A stretch of DNA of 64,000 nt from Bog-756 sp036513075 (GTDB lineage Bacteria > Actinomycetota > Acidimicrobiia > Acidimicrobiales > RAAP-2). The notes below the pieces were generated by a model, which ran no database searches, had not been told where the DNA came from, and saw only the letters and a list, made by a program, of their open reading frames with translations. Position numbers and translations under genes: made by a program. Numbering within the stretch: position 1 is the stretch's first letter; each line of letters opens with the position of its first letter. Location: contig DATBZS010000037.1 in assembly GCA_036513075.1 (NCBI GenBank), forward strand, positions 55,504 to 119,503, written 5' to 3'. Of the stretch, positions 1-7,557 are shown one piece after another.

Positions 1-202
1 CGGCGGTCACGTCGTCGTCATCGTTGACGTCACCTCCGACGGCGGCTCCCCTCCCGATGCCGGCGACCAGCGACTGGCCCGCCTCGAGGGCCCGGTCGAA
101 GACCACGACCCCGAGACCCAGCGCCGACAGGCGGCGGACCGTGGCCGCCCCCAGGCCGCCGGCCCCTCCGGTGACGACGGCCGAAAGCTCGTTCCATTCC
201 AT
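1..202 (-). CDS. SDR-family dehydrogenase, N-terminal fragment
   Basis: The first 67 codons of a short-chain dehydrogenase/reductase that continues beyond the left edge. The ATG at 202-200 has GGAG five bases upstream, which decides the start. The cofactor loop VVTGGAGGLGAA lies at residues 9-20. An aspartate (D36) at the end of the second beta strand suggests NAD(H) rather than NADP(H). The following GGDVNDDDDV stretch matches the usual adenine-contact position. The N-terminus resembles HSD10-type 3-hydroxyacyl-CoA dehydrogenases, but the catalytic Ser-Tyr-Lys region is outside the window, so the substrate cannot be assigned. Confidence 0.8.
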   Translation of the reverse strand, partial: MEWNELSAVVTGGAGGLGAATVRRLSALGLGVVVFDRALEAGQSLVAGIGRGAAVGGDVNDDDDVTA

Positions 203-261
203 GATGACTCCGATCAGTGTGCGCGGTGGGTGTGGTCAGGTCGTACGGATCTCCGGTGACG

Positions 262-291
262 GGGCGCCCGTGGTACCGGGCACCGGCGCCC
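262..291. terminator. Strong hairpin downstream of the first P450 gene
   Basis: GGGCGCC at 262-268 pairs with GGCGCCC at 285-291. GTG (270-272) and CAC (281-283) extend the stem past one C-C mismatch, leaving an eight-base loop. It lies between the stop of the minus-strand P450 (375) and the start of the next minus-strand gene (202), so it could end P450 transcription. There is no U-tract, as is common in GC-rich actinobacteria. It could instead be a leader structure of the SDR gene. Confidence 0.45.
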
Positions 292-374
292 GCCGGTCGA
301 CGCGGGGGTCGACCCTACCGGTCCGGGTCGCAGCCCCGAGGGAAGTGCCTTGGAGCGTGCTCCACCGGTACCGC

Positions 375-1598
375 TCAGGTGGCGCGGGTGAACTCCATCG
401 GGAAGTGGTCGATCGACCGGATTGCCGGGGTGTAGGCGAGCGTGTGGCCTTCGGGCACGGCGTACTCGGGGATGCGTCGGTGCCACTCGCGCACCGCCAC
501 TCGCAATTCGAGACGGGCCAGGTGGGACCCGAGACATCGGTGGATGCCGCCCCCGAACGCCACGTGCCGGTTGACCTCGCGGTCGAAGCGGACGACGTCG
601 GCGTCGGGCAGGTCGGCCTCGTCGGTATTGACCGAGCCCAGCATGATCATGACGCCGTCGCCCTTGCTGATCGGGCACCCGCTCAGCTCCGTGTCCTCGG
701 TGGCCACCCGTACGACGCCCATGACCGGGGTCTCCCATCGGAGGAGCTCCTCGATGGCCGCCGGGATGATCGACGGGTCAGCCACGATCTGGCGGCGCTG
801 CTCGGGATGGTGGGCCAGGTAGCCGAAGATGCAGTCGAGGGTGGCCGTCACCGTGTCGAGGCCGGCGATGAGGAAGAGGAAGCAGATGTCGAGGATGTCC
901 TCCCGGGTCAGTCGCTCACCTTCGACCGTGGCGTCGAGGAAGCGGCTCAACAGGTCGTCCTCGCGCTTCACTTCCCGCCGGTCGAGGACCTTGTCGAAGT
1001 AGGCGTAGATCGACTCCGCCGTCGCCTTCTGGTGAGCCTTGGACTCCTTGCTCCCGTAGGTGCTGCCGATGGCGATGTGGGGCCGGATGATCCCGTCCTT
1101 CATGGTCAAGAAGGTGGGCAGTTCATCGACGGGGAGCCCGAGCAGACCGAGGAAGACGCGGGTGGGAAACAGGGTCGAGAACTCCGCCGAGAAGTCCACC
1201 TCACCCTGGTCGATGAAGCCGTCGATGAGCTCGTTTGCCGCGGTCACCAGCGCATCCTCGAGCGTTCCGACCTCGCGTGGGGCGAAGATGGGGTCGAGGA
1301 GCTTGCGGAACTTCTTGTGCTCGGGCGGGTCGATCTGCAGTGGGATCAACGGTCGGATGTTGCTCAGGTTCACGGCGTCGATGTCGGACGAGAACGTGGT
1401 CGGATCACGCAGGACGACATCCACGTCGACCTTCCGGCTGACGACGACACCGGTACCCTCCACCGGCATCACCGGCATGGTGTCGCGCATGATCTTGAAC
1501 ATCGGCTGCGGATTGGCGGACGTCTCGGGGTCCATGGCGGCGAACGGGTCGTCGCCGGTCTCCTCCTCGGTGTCGTCTACTACCGGGGCGGTGTCCAT
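375..1598 (-). CDS. Cytochrome P450
   Basis: Complete bacterial class-I P450 of 407 residues, expected to be cytosolic and to take electrons from a ferredoxin and reductase. The I-helix oxygen-binding motif AGLDTVT is at 245-251, the ExxR pair at E284/R287, and the haem loop FGGGIHRCLG places the thiolate ligand at C355. The ATG at 1598 has GAGGAG six bases upstream. The closest recognisable ferredoxin in the window is at 9627. A possible -10 box, TAGTAT, lies at 1690-1685. By similarity it belongs with CYP125/CYP142-like and other actinobacterial hydroxylases of hydrophobic substrates, but the subfamily cannot be fixed by eye. Confidence 0.95.
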   Translation of the reverse strand: MDTAPVVDDTEEETGDDPFAAMDPETSANPQPMFKIMRDTMPVMPVEGTGVVVSRKVDVDVVLRDPTTFSSDIDAVNLSNIRPLIPLQIDPPEHKKFRKLLDPIFAPREVGTLEDALVTAANELIDGFIDQGEVDFSAEFSTLFPTRVFLGLLGLPVDELPTFLTMKDGIIRPHIAIGSTYGSKESKAHQKATAESIYAYFDKVLDRREVKREDDLLSRFLDATVEGERLTREDILDICFLFLIAGLDTVTATLDCIFGYLAHHPEQRRQIVADPSIIPAAIEELLRWETPVMGVVRVATEDTELSGCPISKGDGVMIMLGSVNTDEADLPDADVVRFDREVNRHVAFGGGIHRCLGSHLARLELRVAVREWHRRIPEYAVPEGHTLAYTPAIRSIDHFPMEFTRAT

Positions 1599-1740
1599 GG
1601 GTACTCCTCGAGGGCGTGAAGGGGTCGGCCGGCGGTTACGGTGAATTGACCGTTCTCATCCTGGCACATAGGCCATTTCCGCAGATACTACGACGGTTCG
1701 GGTGCCTGGTGCCGGGCGGGGTCCCGGCTGGGTCCAGGGG

Positions 1741-2952
1741 TCAACCGGGCTTGCCGGAGGGAGTGCGCCAGTCGTCCTCCGGCGGAAGGGGGTGGTCGAA
1801 GAGGGCTGCCGCGTTGCCCCCGGCCACCTTGCGGAGGATGTCCTCGGAGAGGCCGGCGAACGACGAGGCCAGGACGGCCTGGGTGTCCGGCCAGGTGGAG
1901 TCGGCGTGGGGATAGTCACTCTCCACCATCACGTGGTCGATCCCGATCCGGCCCAGGAGAGGGACCATGGACGGGTCGTCGATGGTGCAGAACCAGAAGT
2001 TGCGACCGAGCACCTCGCTCGGCCGGAGGTCCGACCTCCATGTGGCGCTCTGGGGACCCGACCCGGAGTGGTCGACCACATAGTCGACCCGGTCCATCAG
2101 CATCGGGACCCAACCGATGCCGCCCTCGGAGAGGGCGACCCGGAGGTCCGGGTGCCGTACGGGGACGCCGGACCACACCCATTCCGCCGCGGCGAGCAAG
2201 GCGTTGACCGGGAACACCGTCGGCAGCAGCTCGAGGGGAGGGTCGGGTGACGGCAGCGGGGCCCAGGAGGAGGCACCGGTGTGGAGACAGACCACCGTCC
2301 CGGTGTCCTCACATGCGGCGAAGAACGGATCCCAGTGCGTGGTGAAGATCGATGGGAGCCCGAGTTGGGCCGGAAACTCGGGGAAGCTGACGGCCTTGAA
2401 TCCGAGCGCCGCATTGGCCCGGACCTCGGCGGCTGCGATGGCCACGTCGTCGAGCCACGGGATCTGCAGAGGGATGATCCGCGCCGGGTAGGTGCCGGCC
2501 CACACCTCGAGGTGCCAGCGGTTCCAGGCCCGGGCGCAGGCCAGGCCGAGCTCCTTGTCCGAGGTCTGGGAGAAGACTGCGCCGCAGAAACCTGCGACCA
2601 GGGAGGGGAAGCACAACGACGCCCAGATCCCGGCGATGTCCATGTCGCCCACCCGGGCGTCGATGTCGAAGTACCCGGGCCGCATCTGATCGAACCGGGC
2701 CGGCTCCATGCTCCACTCGTCGCGGGGCCGGCCCACCACGGCGTTGAGCCCGACGTTCGGGTACTCGCGACCCTCGAACAGCCAGTACTGTTCGCCATTC
2801 CCGCGCTCGAGGATCTGGGGGGCGCGTGCCGAGTGGGCGGCGGGCATCCGCCCCTCGAAGAGGTCAGGGGGCTCGATCAGGTGGTCGTCGACCGAGATGA
2901 CAGGGACGAGGATGGGTCGCGGATCGGGATCCGCCAGCAGCGTGCTCGCCAT
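1741..2952 (-). CDS. Amidohydrolase family 2 protein
   Basis: A 403-residue TIM-barrel metal-dependent hydrolase of the amidohydrolase-2 (ACMSD-like) family, which does decarboxylation or hydrolysis of carboxylated substrates. The N-terminal VDDHLIEP carries a variant of the usual metal-binding D-x-H. VCLHTGASS, LSEGGIGW and the C-terminal VESDYPHADSTWP follow in the expected order, with the last Asp being the usual catalytic residue. The open frame extends to 3276, but the first 108 codons are Pro/Arg/Ser-rich shadow sequence. The ATG at 2952 is preferred because a TAGCCT -10 box ends eight bases before it (probable leaderless start). It is divergent from the amidohydrolase at 3095. Substrate unknown. 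Confidence 0.9.
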   Translation of the reverse strand: MASTLLADPDPRPILVPVISVDDHLIEPPDLFEGRMPAAHSARAPQILERGNGEQYWLFEGREYPNVGLNAVVGRPRDEWSMEPARFDQMRPGYFDIDARVGDMDIAGIWASLCFPSLVAGFCGAVFSQTSDKELGLACARAWNRWHLEVWAGTYPARIIPLQIPWLDDVAIAAAEVRANAALGFKAVSFPEFPAQLGLPSIFTTHWDPFFAACEDTGTVVCLHTGASSWAPLPSPDPPLELLPTVFPVNALLAAAEWVWSGVPVRHPDLRVALSEGGIGWVPMLMDRVDYVVDHSGSGPQSATWRSDLRPSEVLGRNFWFCTIDDPSMVPLLGRIGIDHVMVESDYPHADSTWPDTQAVLASSFAGLSEDILRKVAGGNAAALFDHPLPPEDDWRTPSGKPG

Positions 2953-2960
2953 GGGTGGCG

Positions 2961-2966
2961 AGGCTA
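2961..2966 (-). promoter_or_regulatory. -10 box TAGCCT, probable leaderless promoter
   Basis: TAGCCT on the minus strand fits the actinobacterial TANNNT -10 pattern and ends eight bases before the ATG at 2952, so transcription would begin at or next to the start codon. No Shine-Dalgarno sequence is visible. A plus-strand TAGCGT (2965-2970) overlaps it, so two divergent promoters would share the central TA. Confidence 0.45.
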
Positions 2967-3005
2967 GCGTCGGACCACCGGGAGGCACGGGACGCGAGGT
3001 GGGGG

Positions 3006-3098
3006 ATGGACACCCAGGACGAGGAGGCACCGGTCGACGTTCCCACGGGGATGACGGCATGCATCGGTCCCCGAATCCGCCGGACGGGGGCACGGTGA
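3006..3098 (+). CDS. Possible 30-residue leader ORF overlapping the next gene start
   Basis: ATG at 3006 follows a purine-rich GAGGTGGGGG. The frame begins MDTQDEEAPVDV, runs 30 codons, and its TGA (3096-3098) overlaps the GTG start of the D-aminoacylase-like gene as GTGA. The overlap suggests translational coupling. Similar short frames end on the start codons at 9627 and 56804. It may be chance in GC-rich DNA; there is no homology evidence. Confidence 0.3.
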   Translation: MDTQDEEAPVDVPTGMTACIGPRIRRTGAR

Positions 3099-4810
3099 TC
3101 GACCTGGTGATCCGCGGCGGACTCGTGGTCGACGGTACCGGGGTTCTCCCACGTCGGGCCGACGTGGCGGTCGACAGCGGCCGGGTGGTGGCCGTCGGAC
3201 CCGTCGAGGACACGGCCCGACGGGTCATCGACGCCGACGGGCTGGTCGTGGCTCCCGGGTTCGTCGACCTCCACACCCATTACGACGCCCAGCTCTCGTG
3301 GGACCCGTCGGCAAGTCCCTCACCCCTCCACGGCGTCACCACCGTGTTCGGAGGGAACTGCGGATTCTCGTTGGCCCCTGCCGGGCCCGAGCACGCGGAC
3401 TACCTGCTCCGGATGATGGCGAGGGTCGAAGGGATGCCGTTGGTCGCCCTGCAGGCCGGGATCGACTGGACGTGGTCGAGCTTCGGGGAGTGGCTGGGGC
3501 GCCTGGACGGGGTGGTCGGGGTCAACGCCGGCTTCCTGGTCGGCCACTCCACCCTGCGTCGGGCCGTCATGGGGGACGGGGCGCGAGGACTGGCGACCGA
3601 GGGCCAGTTGGCCGAGATGGAGTCGACGCTCCACCAAGCCCTCGCCGAGGGGGCGATGGGATTTTCGACGTCCCGGGCCCACACCCACAACGACGGGGAC
3701 GGCCAACCGGTCCCCTCGCGGTTCGCCGCCACTTCTGAGCTCGAGCGCCTGGCCGCCGTGGTGGCCGGCCATCCGGGCACCACCGTCGAGATGATCGTGC
3801 CCGGTTGCCTCAACGGCTTCAGCGACGACGAGGTCTCCCTGTTGACCTCGATGTCGGTCCTGTCGGGTCGACCGGTCAACTGGAACGTGCTCGCCGCCAC
3901 CGCAGCCAATCCGGAGGGGACGGCCGCCCAGCTGGCCGCGTCCTCGGCGGCCGAGGCGGCCGGAGGACGGGTGGTCGCCCTGACGCTGCCCCACACCATG
4001 GACCTGCGACTCTCGTTCGAGCACGGCGCCATCCTGGACGGACTCCCGGGGTGGCGGGAGTTCTTCGCCTCCCCCGTGGCCGAACGGATCGCCGTCCTAT
4101 CCGATCCGGATGCCCGTCGAGCGCTCGACGAACGGGCCCAGTCCGACGAGGCCGGCATCCTCCGGTACCTGGCCGACTGGGGCCGGCTGGTCATCGCCGA
4201 GACCCGCGCCCCGCAGAACCGCCGCTTCGAAGGTCGCTCCGTGGGAGACGTGGCCGGAGAGATCGGGGTCGACGCCTGGGAGGCGATCTGTCGGGTGCTG
4301 GTGGCCGACCGGTTGCGCACCGGGTTCTCGGTGCCCATCCCTGTCACCGACGCCGACTGGGCGGCCCGGGCACGGACGTGGCTGGACCCCCGGGCCGTGG
4401 TCGGCGGGTCCGACGCCGGCGCCCACCTCGACACCATGTGCGGTGCCGTCTACTCGACCACGCTGCTCGCCGAAGGGGTGCGCGAGCGCGGCCTGGTCAC
4501 TCTCGAGGAGGCGGTCCGGCTGTTGACCGATGTGCCGGCCCGGCTGTACGGGGTGGTCGCCCGGGGCAGGGTGGCCGAAGGGTACTGCGCCGACTTGGCC
4601 GTGTTCGACCCCGGACGGATCGGCCCCGAGCCGATGCGCAGTCGCGACGACCTGCCGGGCGGGGCCAGTCGGCTCTACGCCGAGGCCACAGGGATGGAAC
4701 ACGTGCTGGTCAACGGGACCGAAGTCGTCACCCACGACAGGTTGACCGGCGCCTTGCCCGGAACCGTGCTCCGTTCGGGGCAGGACACCCGGACCGTGGC
4801 CGTTTCCTGA
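3095..4810 (+). CDS. D-aminoacylase / N-acyl-D-amino-acid deacylase-like amidohydrolase
   Basis: A 571-residue amidohydrolase-3 family enzyme; relatives hydrolyse N-acyl-D-amino acids or related amides and dihydropyrimidinases. It starts VIDLVIRGGLVVDGTG, the typical small beta-sandwich strand. The metal motif DLHTHYDAQ follows at about 65, then GNCGFSLAP, a conserved GHSTLR, and the C-terminal VGGSDAGAHLD with the catalytic Asp. The GTG at 3095 is chosen because the family begins here and a short ORF ends on it. An in-frame ATG at 3059 is the alternative. Divergent from the amidohydrolase at 2952. Precise substrate unknown. Confidence 0.88.
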   Translation: MIDLVIRGGLVVDGTGVLPRRADVAVDSGRVVAVGPVEDTARRVIDADGLVVAPGFVDLHTHYDAQLSWDPSASPSPLHGVTTVFGGNCGFSLAPAGPEHADYLLRMMARVEGMPLVALQAGIDWTWSSFGEWLGRLDGVVGVNAGFLVGHSTLRRAVMGDGARGLATEGQLAEMESTLHQALAEGAMGFSTSRAHTHNDGDGQPVPSRFAATSELERLAAVVAGHPGTTVEMIVPGCLNGFSDDEVSLLTSMSVLSGRPVNWNVLAATAANPEGTAAQLAASSAAEAAGGRVVALTLPHTMDLRLSFEHGAILDGLPGWREFFASPVAERIAVLSDPDARRALDERAQSDEAGILRYLADWGRLVIAETRAPQNRRFEGRSVGDVAGEIGVDAWEAICRVLVADRLRTGFSVPIPVTDADWAARARTWLDPRAVVGGSDAGAHLDTMCGAVYSTTLLAEGVRERGLVTLEEAVRLLTDVPARLYGVVARGRVAEGYCADLAVFDPGRIGPEPMRSRDDLPGGASRLYAEATGMEHVLVNGTEVVTHDRLTGALPGTVLRSGQDTRTVAVS

Positions 4811-4878
4811 CGTGCCTGAGCCGGGCCGTCGGGTCCTAGAGTGGCCTCGCCCGTCGGACGGCGGGCTGCCGGGTCCGT

Positions 4879-4956
4879 CGGTTCGACTGCTCGGTTCGAC
4901 TGCTCGGTTCGACTGCTTGATTCGACTGCTCGATGTGATTGCCGGATTCGACTGCG
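4879..4956 (+). repeat. Six tandem 13-bp repeats
   Basis: Three perfect copies of CGGTTCGACTGCT (4879-4891, 4892-4904, 4905-4917) are followed by three diverged copies (4918-4930, 4931-4943, 4944-4956) that keep the TTCGACTGC core. The block lies 94-172 bases before the start of the acyl-CoA synthetase gene. A possible -10 box, TAGAGT, at 4837-4842 would place it inside the 5' leader. Thirteen is not a multiple of three, which argues against a coding repeat. Confidence 0.85.
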
Positions 4957-5050
4957 AGGAGCGCCGTGCCAGGTTGGTGTGGAGGAGAGGGGCAACGGGG
5001 TGGGTCCGCCCGGCCCGGGTCGACCAGGACGCAGGTCGCGAGGTGACCGT

Positions 5051-6595
5051 ATGAAGCTGGCCACCACCTACCGCCAACCCGGAGCCCTACGGTTCGGCCG
5101 TCCGGGCGGAGCCTGGGATTTCCCGACCCTCGACCAGCTCCTGGCTTCCCCGCGCCCGTCGGCGTCGGTCGCGGTGTTCGACGGCGAGGTAACGATCGAC
5201 AACGGCGCGCTCGACGCGGCGGCGTCCGCAGCGGCCGGAGGGCTCCGGTCACTCGGGGTGCGGCGGGGCGACGTCGTGGCCTGGCAGCTTCCCAATTGGT
5301 GGGAGGCCATCGTGCTGTTCCATGCCTGCTGGAGGATCGCTGCGGTGGCGGCCCCGATCCATCACCAGGTGGGGGCGAGCGAGGTGGTCCGGATGCTGGA
5401 CGACCTGGAGCCCGCCGTGACGCTGGCGTCGGCCGGCCTGCCCCTCGCTGACCTGGTGGACGCCATCGGTGTCCGGCGGGGAGATCCCCGGTTCGACGCG
5501 CTGCTGGCCGGGAGGGCCGCCTGGACCAGACCCCGGGGTTCGGATGTCGCGGTGGTGCTGTTCACGTCCGGGTCGACCGGCAATCCCAAGGCGGTGCTGC
5601 ACTCCCACCGGGGACTGGCCTACAAGGCGGATTCCATGGTCCGGGCCCACGGCCTGACCCCGGACGATGTCGCACTGATGCCCTCGCCGCTGGCCCACAT
5701 CTCCGGACTGCTCAATTCGGTGTTGGTACCGGGGAGCGCGGCCATGCCGGTCGTGCTCATGGAGAAGTGGGACGCCGGACGCGGCGTTCGGCTGGCCGGT
5801 GCACACGGGGCCAGCTTCATGATCGGGCCGCCCACCCTGTTCGTGGGGATGATGGAGGTCCCTGGGTACCGCGCCGACGTGGCGCGGCTCCGACTCGTGT
5901 CGTGCGGCTCGATGGGCGTCACCCCCGAATTCATCGACGCGGCGCGCGAGGGATTGGGGGCCATGGTCAAGCGCACCTACGGATCGACCGAGGCGCCGAC
6001 GGTCACCACCAGCAGCTGGCAGGACACGCCGGACCAGGCGCGCGACACCGACGGCCATTCGGTAGGCGAGGCCGAGCTGGCGGTGGTGGAGCCGGGGACG
6101 ACGCGGGCCGTGTCGCACGGCGACCGCGGTGAAGTCCTGGTGCGGGGGCCCGAGCTGTTCGTCGGGTACGGGCAGGCGTCCCAGACCGCGGAGTCGGTGC
6201 GACGGGGCTGGTTCGCCACCGGTGACCTCGGGACCCTTGACGGGGACGGTTGGCTGACCATCGTGGGCCGCCTGAAGGAGCTGATCATCCGGGGAGGGGA
6301 GAACATCGCCTCGGCCGAGGTCGAGCGGGTGCTCGAGCGGCACCCCGACGTCCGCCAGGCCGTGGTCGTGGGCTGCCCCGACGACCGCCTGGGGGAGCGG
6401 GTGGCAGCGTTCGTGGTCGGGGCCCCGACGGTCGATGTGGAGTGCTGTCGACAGTGGTTCGCCGACCAGGGGGTCGCCCGCTTCAAGACCCCCGAGATGG
6501 TATTCCTGATCGAGGAGATCCCAGTCCTCGGCGTAGGCAAGCCTGATCGGGGGGCCCTGCGGGCCCGGGCCGCAGGGCTCGCGGTGCGTCCCTAA
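5051..6595 (+). CDS. Acyl-CoA synthetase (AMP-forming)
   Basis: A complete 514-residue adenylate-forming ligase that activates a carboxylic acid to its CoA thioester through an acyl-AMP. The P-loop-like VVLFTSGSTGNPKA is at about 170, the adenine-binding KRTYGSTEAP at about 310, and FATGDLGTLDGDGW then GRLKELIIRGGENI mark the domain hinge. The catalytic lysine near the C-terminus is in GVGKPDRG. The ATG at 5051 has GAGGTG seven bases upstream; the open frame upstream to 4841 is repeat-derived. It is closest in feel to cyclohexanecarboxylate- or fatty-acyl-CoA ligases. It serves as an intact reference for the damaged paralogues at 51477 and 56804. Confidence 0.93.
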   Translation: MKLATTYRQPGALRFGRPGGAWDFPTLDQLLASPRPSASVAVFDGEVTIDNGALDAAASAAAGGLRSLGVRRGDVVAWQLPNWWEAIVLFHACWRIAAVAAPIHHQVGASEVVRMLDDLEPAVTLASAGLPLADLVDAIGVRRGDPRFDALLAGRAAWTRPRGSDVAVVLFTSGSTGNPKAVLHSHRGLAYKADSMVRAHGLTPDDVALMPSPLAHISGLLNSVLVPGSAAMPVVLMEKWDAGRGVRLAGAHGASFMIGPPTLFVGMMEVPGYRADVARLRLVSCGSMGVTPEFIDAAREGLGAMVKRTYGSTEAPTVTTSSWQDTPDQARDTDGHSVGEAELAVVEPGTTRAVSHGDRGEVLVRGPELFVGYGQASQTAESVRRGWFATGDLGTLDGDGWLTIVGRLKELIIRGGENIASAEVERVLERHPDVRQAVVVGCPDDRLGERVAAFVVGAPTVDVECCRQWFADQGVARFKTPEMVFLIEEIPVLGVGKPDRGALRARAAGLAVRP

Positions 6596-6613
6596 GCCCC
6601 GCTCGGCGGATGC

Positions 6614-6630
6614 CCACCGACGATCGGTGG
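6614..6630. terminator. Bidirectional hairpin between convergent genes
   Basis: CCACCGA (6614-6620) and TCGGTGG (6624-6630) form a perfect seven-base stem with a three-base loop. It lies in the 52-base gap between the convergent acyl-CoA synthetase (stop 6595) and crotonase-fold gene (stop 6648). No U-tract is present on either strand. Confidence 0.6.
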
Positions 6631-6647
6631 ACGACGCCCCACCGGGG

Positions 6648-7472
6648 TCAGCGGAGGCGCCACTCGATCCGCTTCCCCGAGGTGAAGCGCTCCTGGCCTT
6701 CGGCCAGCGCCGCCGGGTCGGTGCCCACGTTGGTGAACAGGAATGCGTGATCGAGGGCTTGGCGACGGGAGACCTCGAGACCCATCCATAGAGCCCGGAG
6801 CGTGCCTTGGATGGCGAGCGCAGGTTGCTCGGCGATGGCGTTGGCGGCCCAGCGAGCCCGTTCGGCGAGCTCCGCTCCCGGCACCACCTCGGAGACGAGT
6901 CCCACCTCGCGCGCCCGCTCGGCTGACATCCGCTCGTGGGCCCCGAGCAGCGACAGGCGCATGACCTCCTGGAAGGGCATCTTGTGCAGCAGGAAGATCG
7001 GTTCGAAGGCGGCCGGCATACCGTATGTGACATGGGGGTCGAAGAAGGTGGCGTGGTCGGCGGCGATGATGAAGTCGACCTCGCCGAGGATGTAGAAGGC
7101 ACCACCGCAGGCCATCCCGTTGACGGCGGCGATGACCGGCTTCCAGAGCTGATTCGTCTTGGGACAGACGCTTCTGCCCGGATCGTCGAAGTCCCACGGC
7201 GTGTTGTAACCCGGGAGCTTGCCCGGTGGGGGGTCGTCGAACGAACCGATGCCCTCGCGGTCGAGGCCGGTGCAGAACGCCTTATCGCCTGCACCGGTGA
7301 GGACGATACAGCGGACGTCGTCGTTGGTCCGCAGCATCGACCACAGGTCGCGCAACTCGCGCTGCATGACCGGGTCGAACGCATTGAGGGCGTCGGGGCG
7401 GTTGAGGGTGACCCAGGCCACGCCGTCGGATTCTTCGTAGAGCAGGGTCTCGAGCTCGGGCATGGCGGTCAT
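6648..7472 (-). CDS. Crotonase-fold protein (enoyl-CoA hydratase/isomerase family)
   Basis: A 274-residue crotonase-superfamily protein. VAWVTLNRPDALNAFD at the N-terminus and the oxyanion-hole segments AFCTGLD and NGMACGGAF are clear. The two glutamates of classical enoyl-CoA hydratase are absent: the GGGxELA position reads GGAFYIL and the QPEILLG position reads DPHVTYG. A simple hydratase reaction is therefore doubtful; an isomerase, hydrolase or lyase of the same fold is possible. ATG at 7472 is chosen; an in-frame GTG at 7496 and ATG at 7463 are alternatives, none with a clear ribosome-binding site. It follows the copper amine oxidase on the same strand by about 85 bases. Confidence 0.88.
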   Translation of the reverse strand: MTAMPELETLLYEESDGVAWVTLNRPDALNAFDPVMQRELRDLWSMLRTNDDVRCIVLTGAGDKAFCTGLDREGIGSFDDPPPGKLPGYNTPWDFDDPGRSVCPKTNQLWKPVIAAVNGMACGGAFYILGEVDFIIAADHATFFDPHVTYGMPAAFEPIFLLHKMPFQEVMRLSLLGAHERMSAERAREVGLVSEVVPGAELAERARWAANAIAEQPALAIQGTLRALWMGLEVSRRQALDHAFLFTNVGTDPAALAEGQERFTSGKRIEWRLR

Positions 7473-7557
7473 GGTAACCGGAGGTGGGGACGTCACCCCG
7501 AGGGCCGCCGGAGTGTCGACGTCGCAGGGTGAGGTGGGGCGGACGCCCGGAGTTGGC

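Noticed and set aside
24..1619. A 531-codon open frame on the plus strand over the P450 gene
   Set aside because: It is antisense to a P450 with all catalytic motifs and contains no recognisable domain; it is a GC-rich shadow.
4812..5054. An 80-codon plus-strand frame covering the 13-bp repeats and ending on the synthetase ATG
   Set aside because: The amino-acid content is dictated by the repeats, and the repeat unit is not a multiple of three. Its stop does overlap the ATG (ATGA), so coupling from a shorter in-frame start cannot be excluded.
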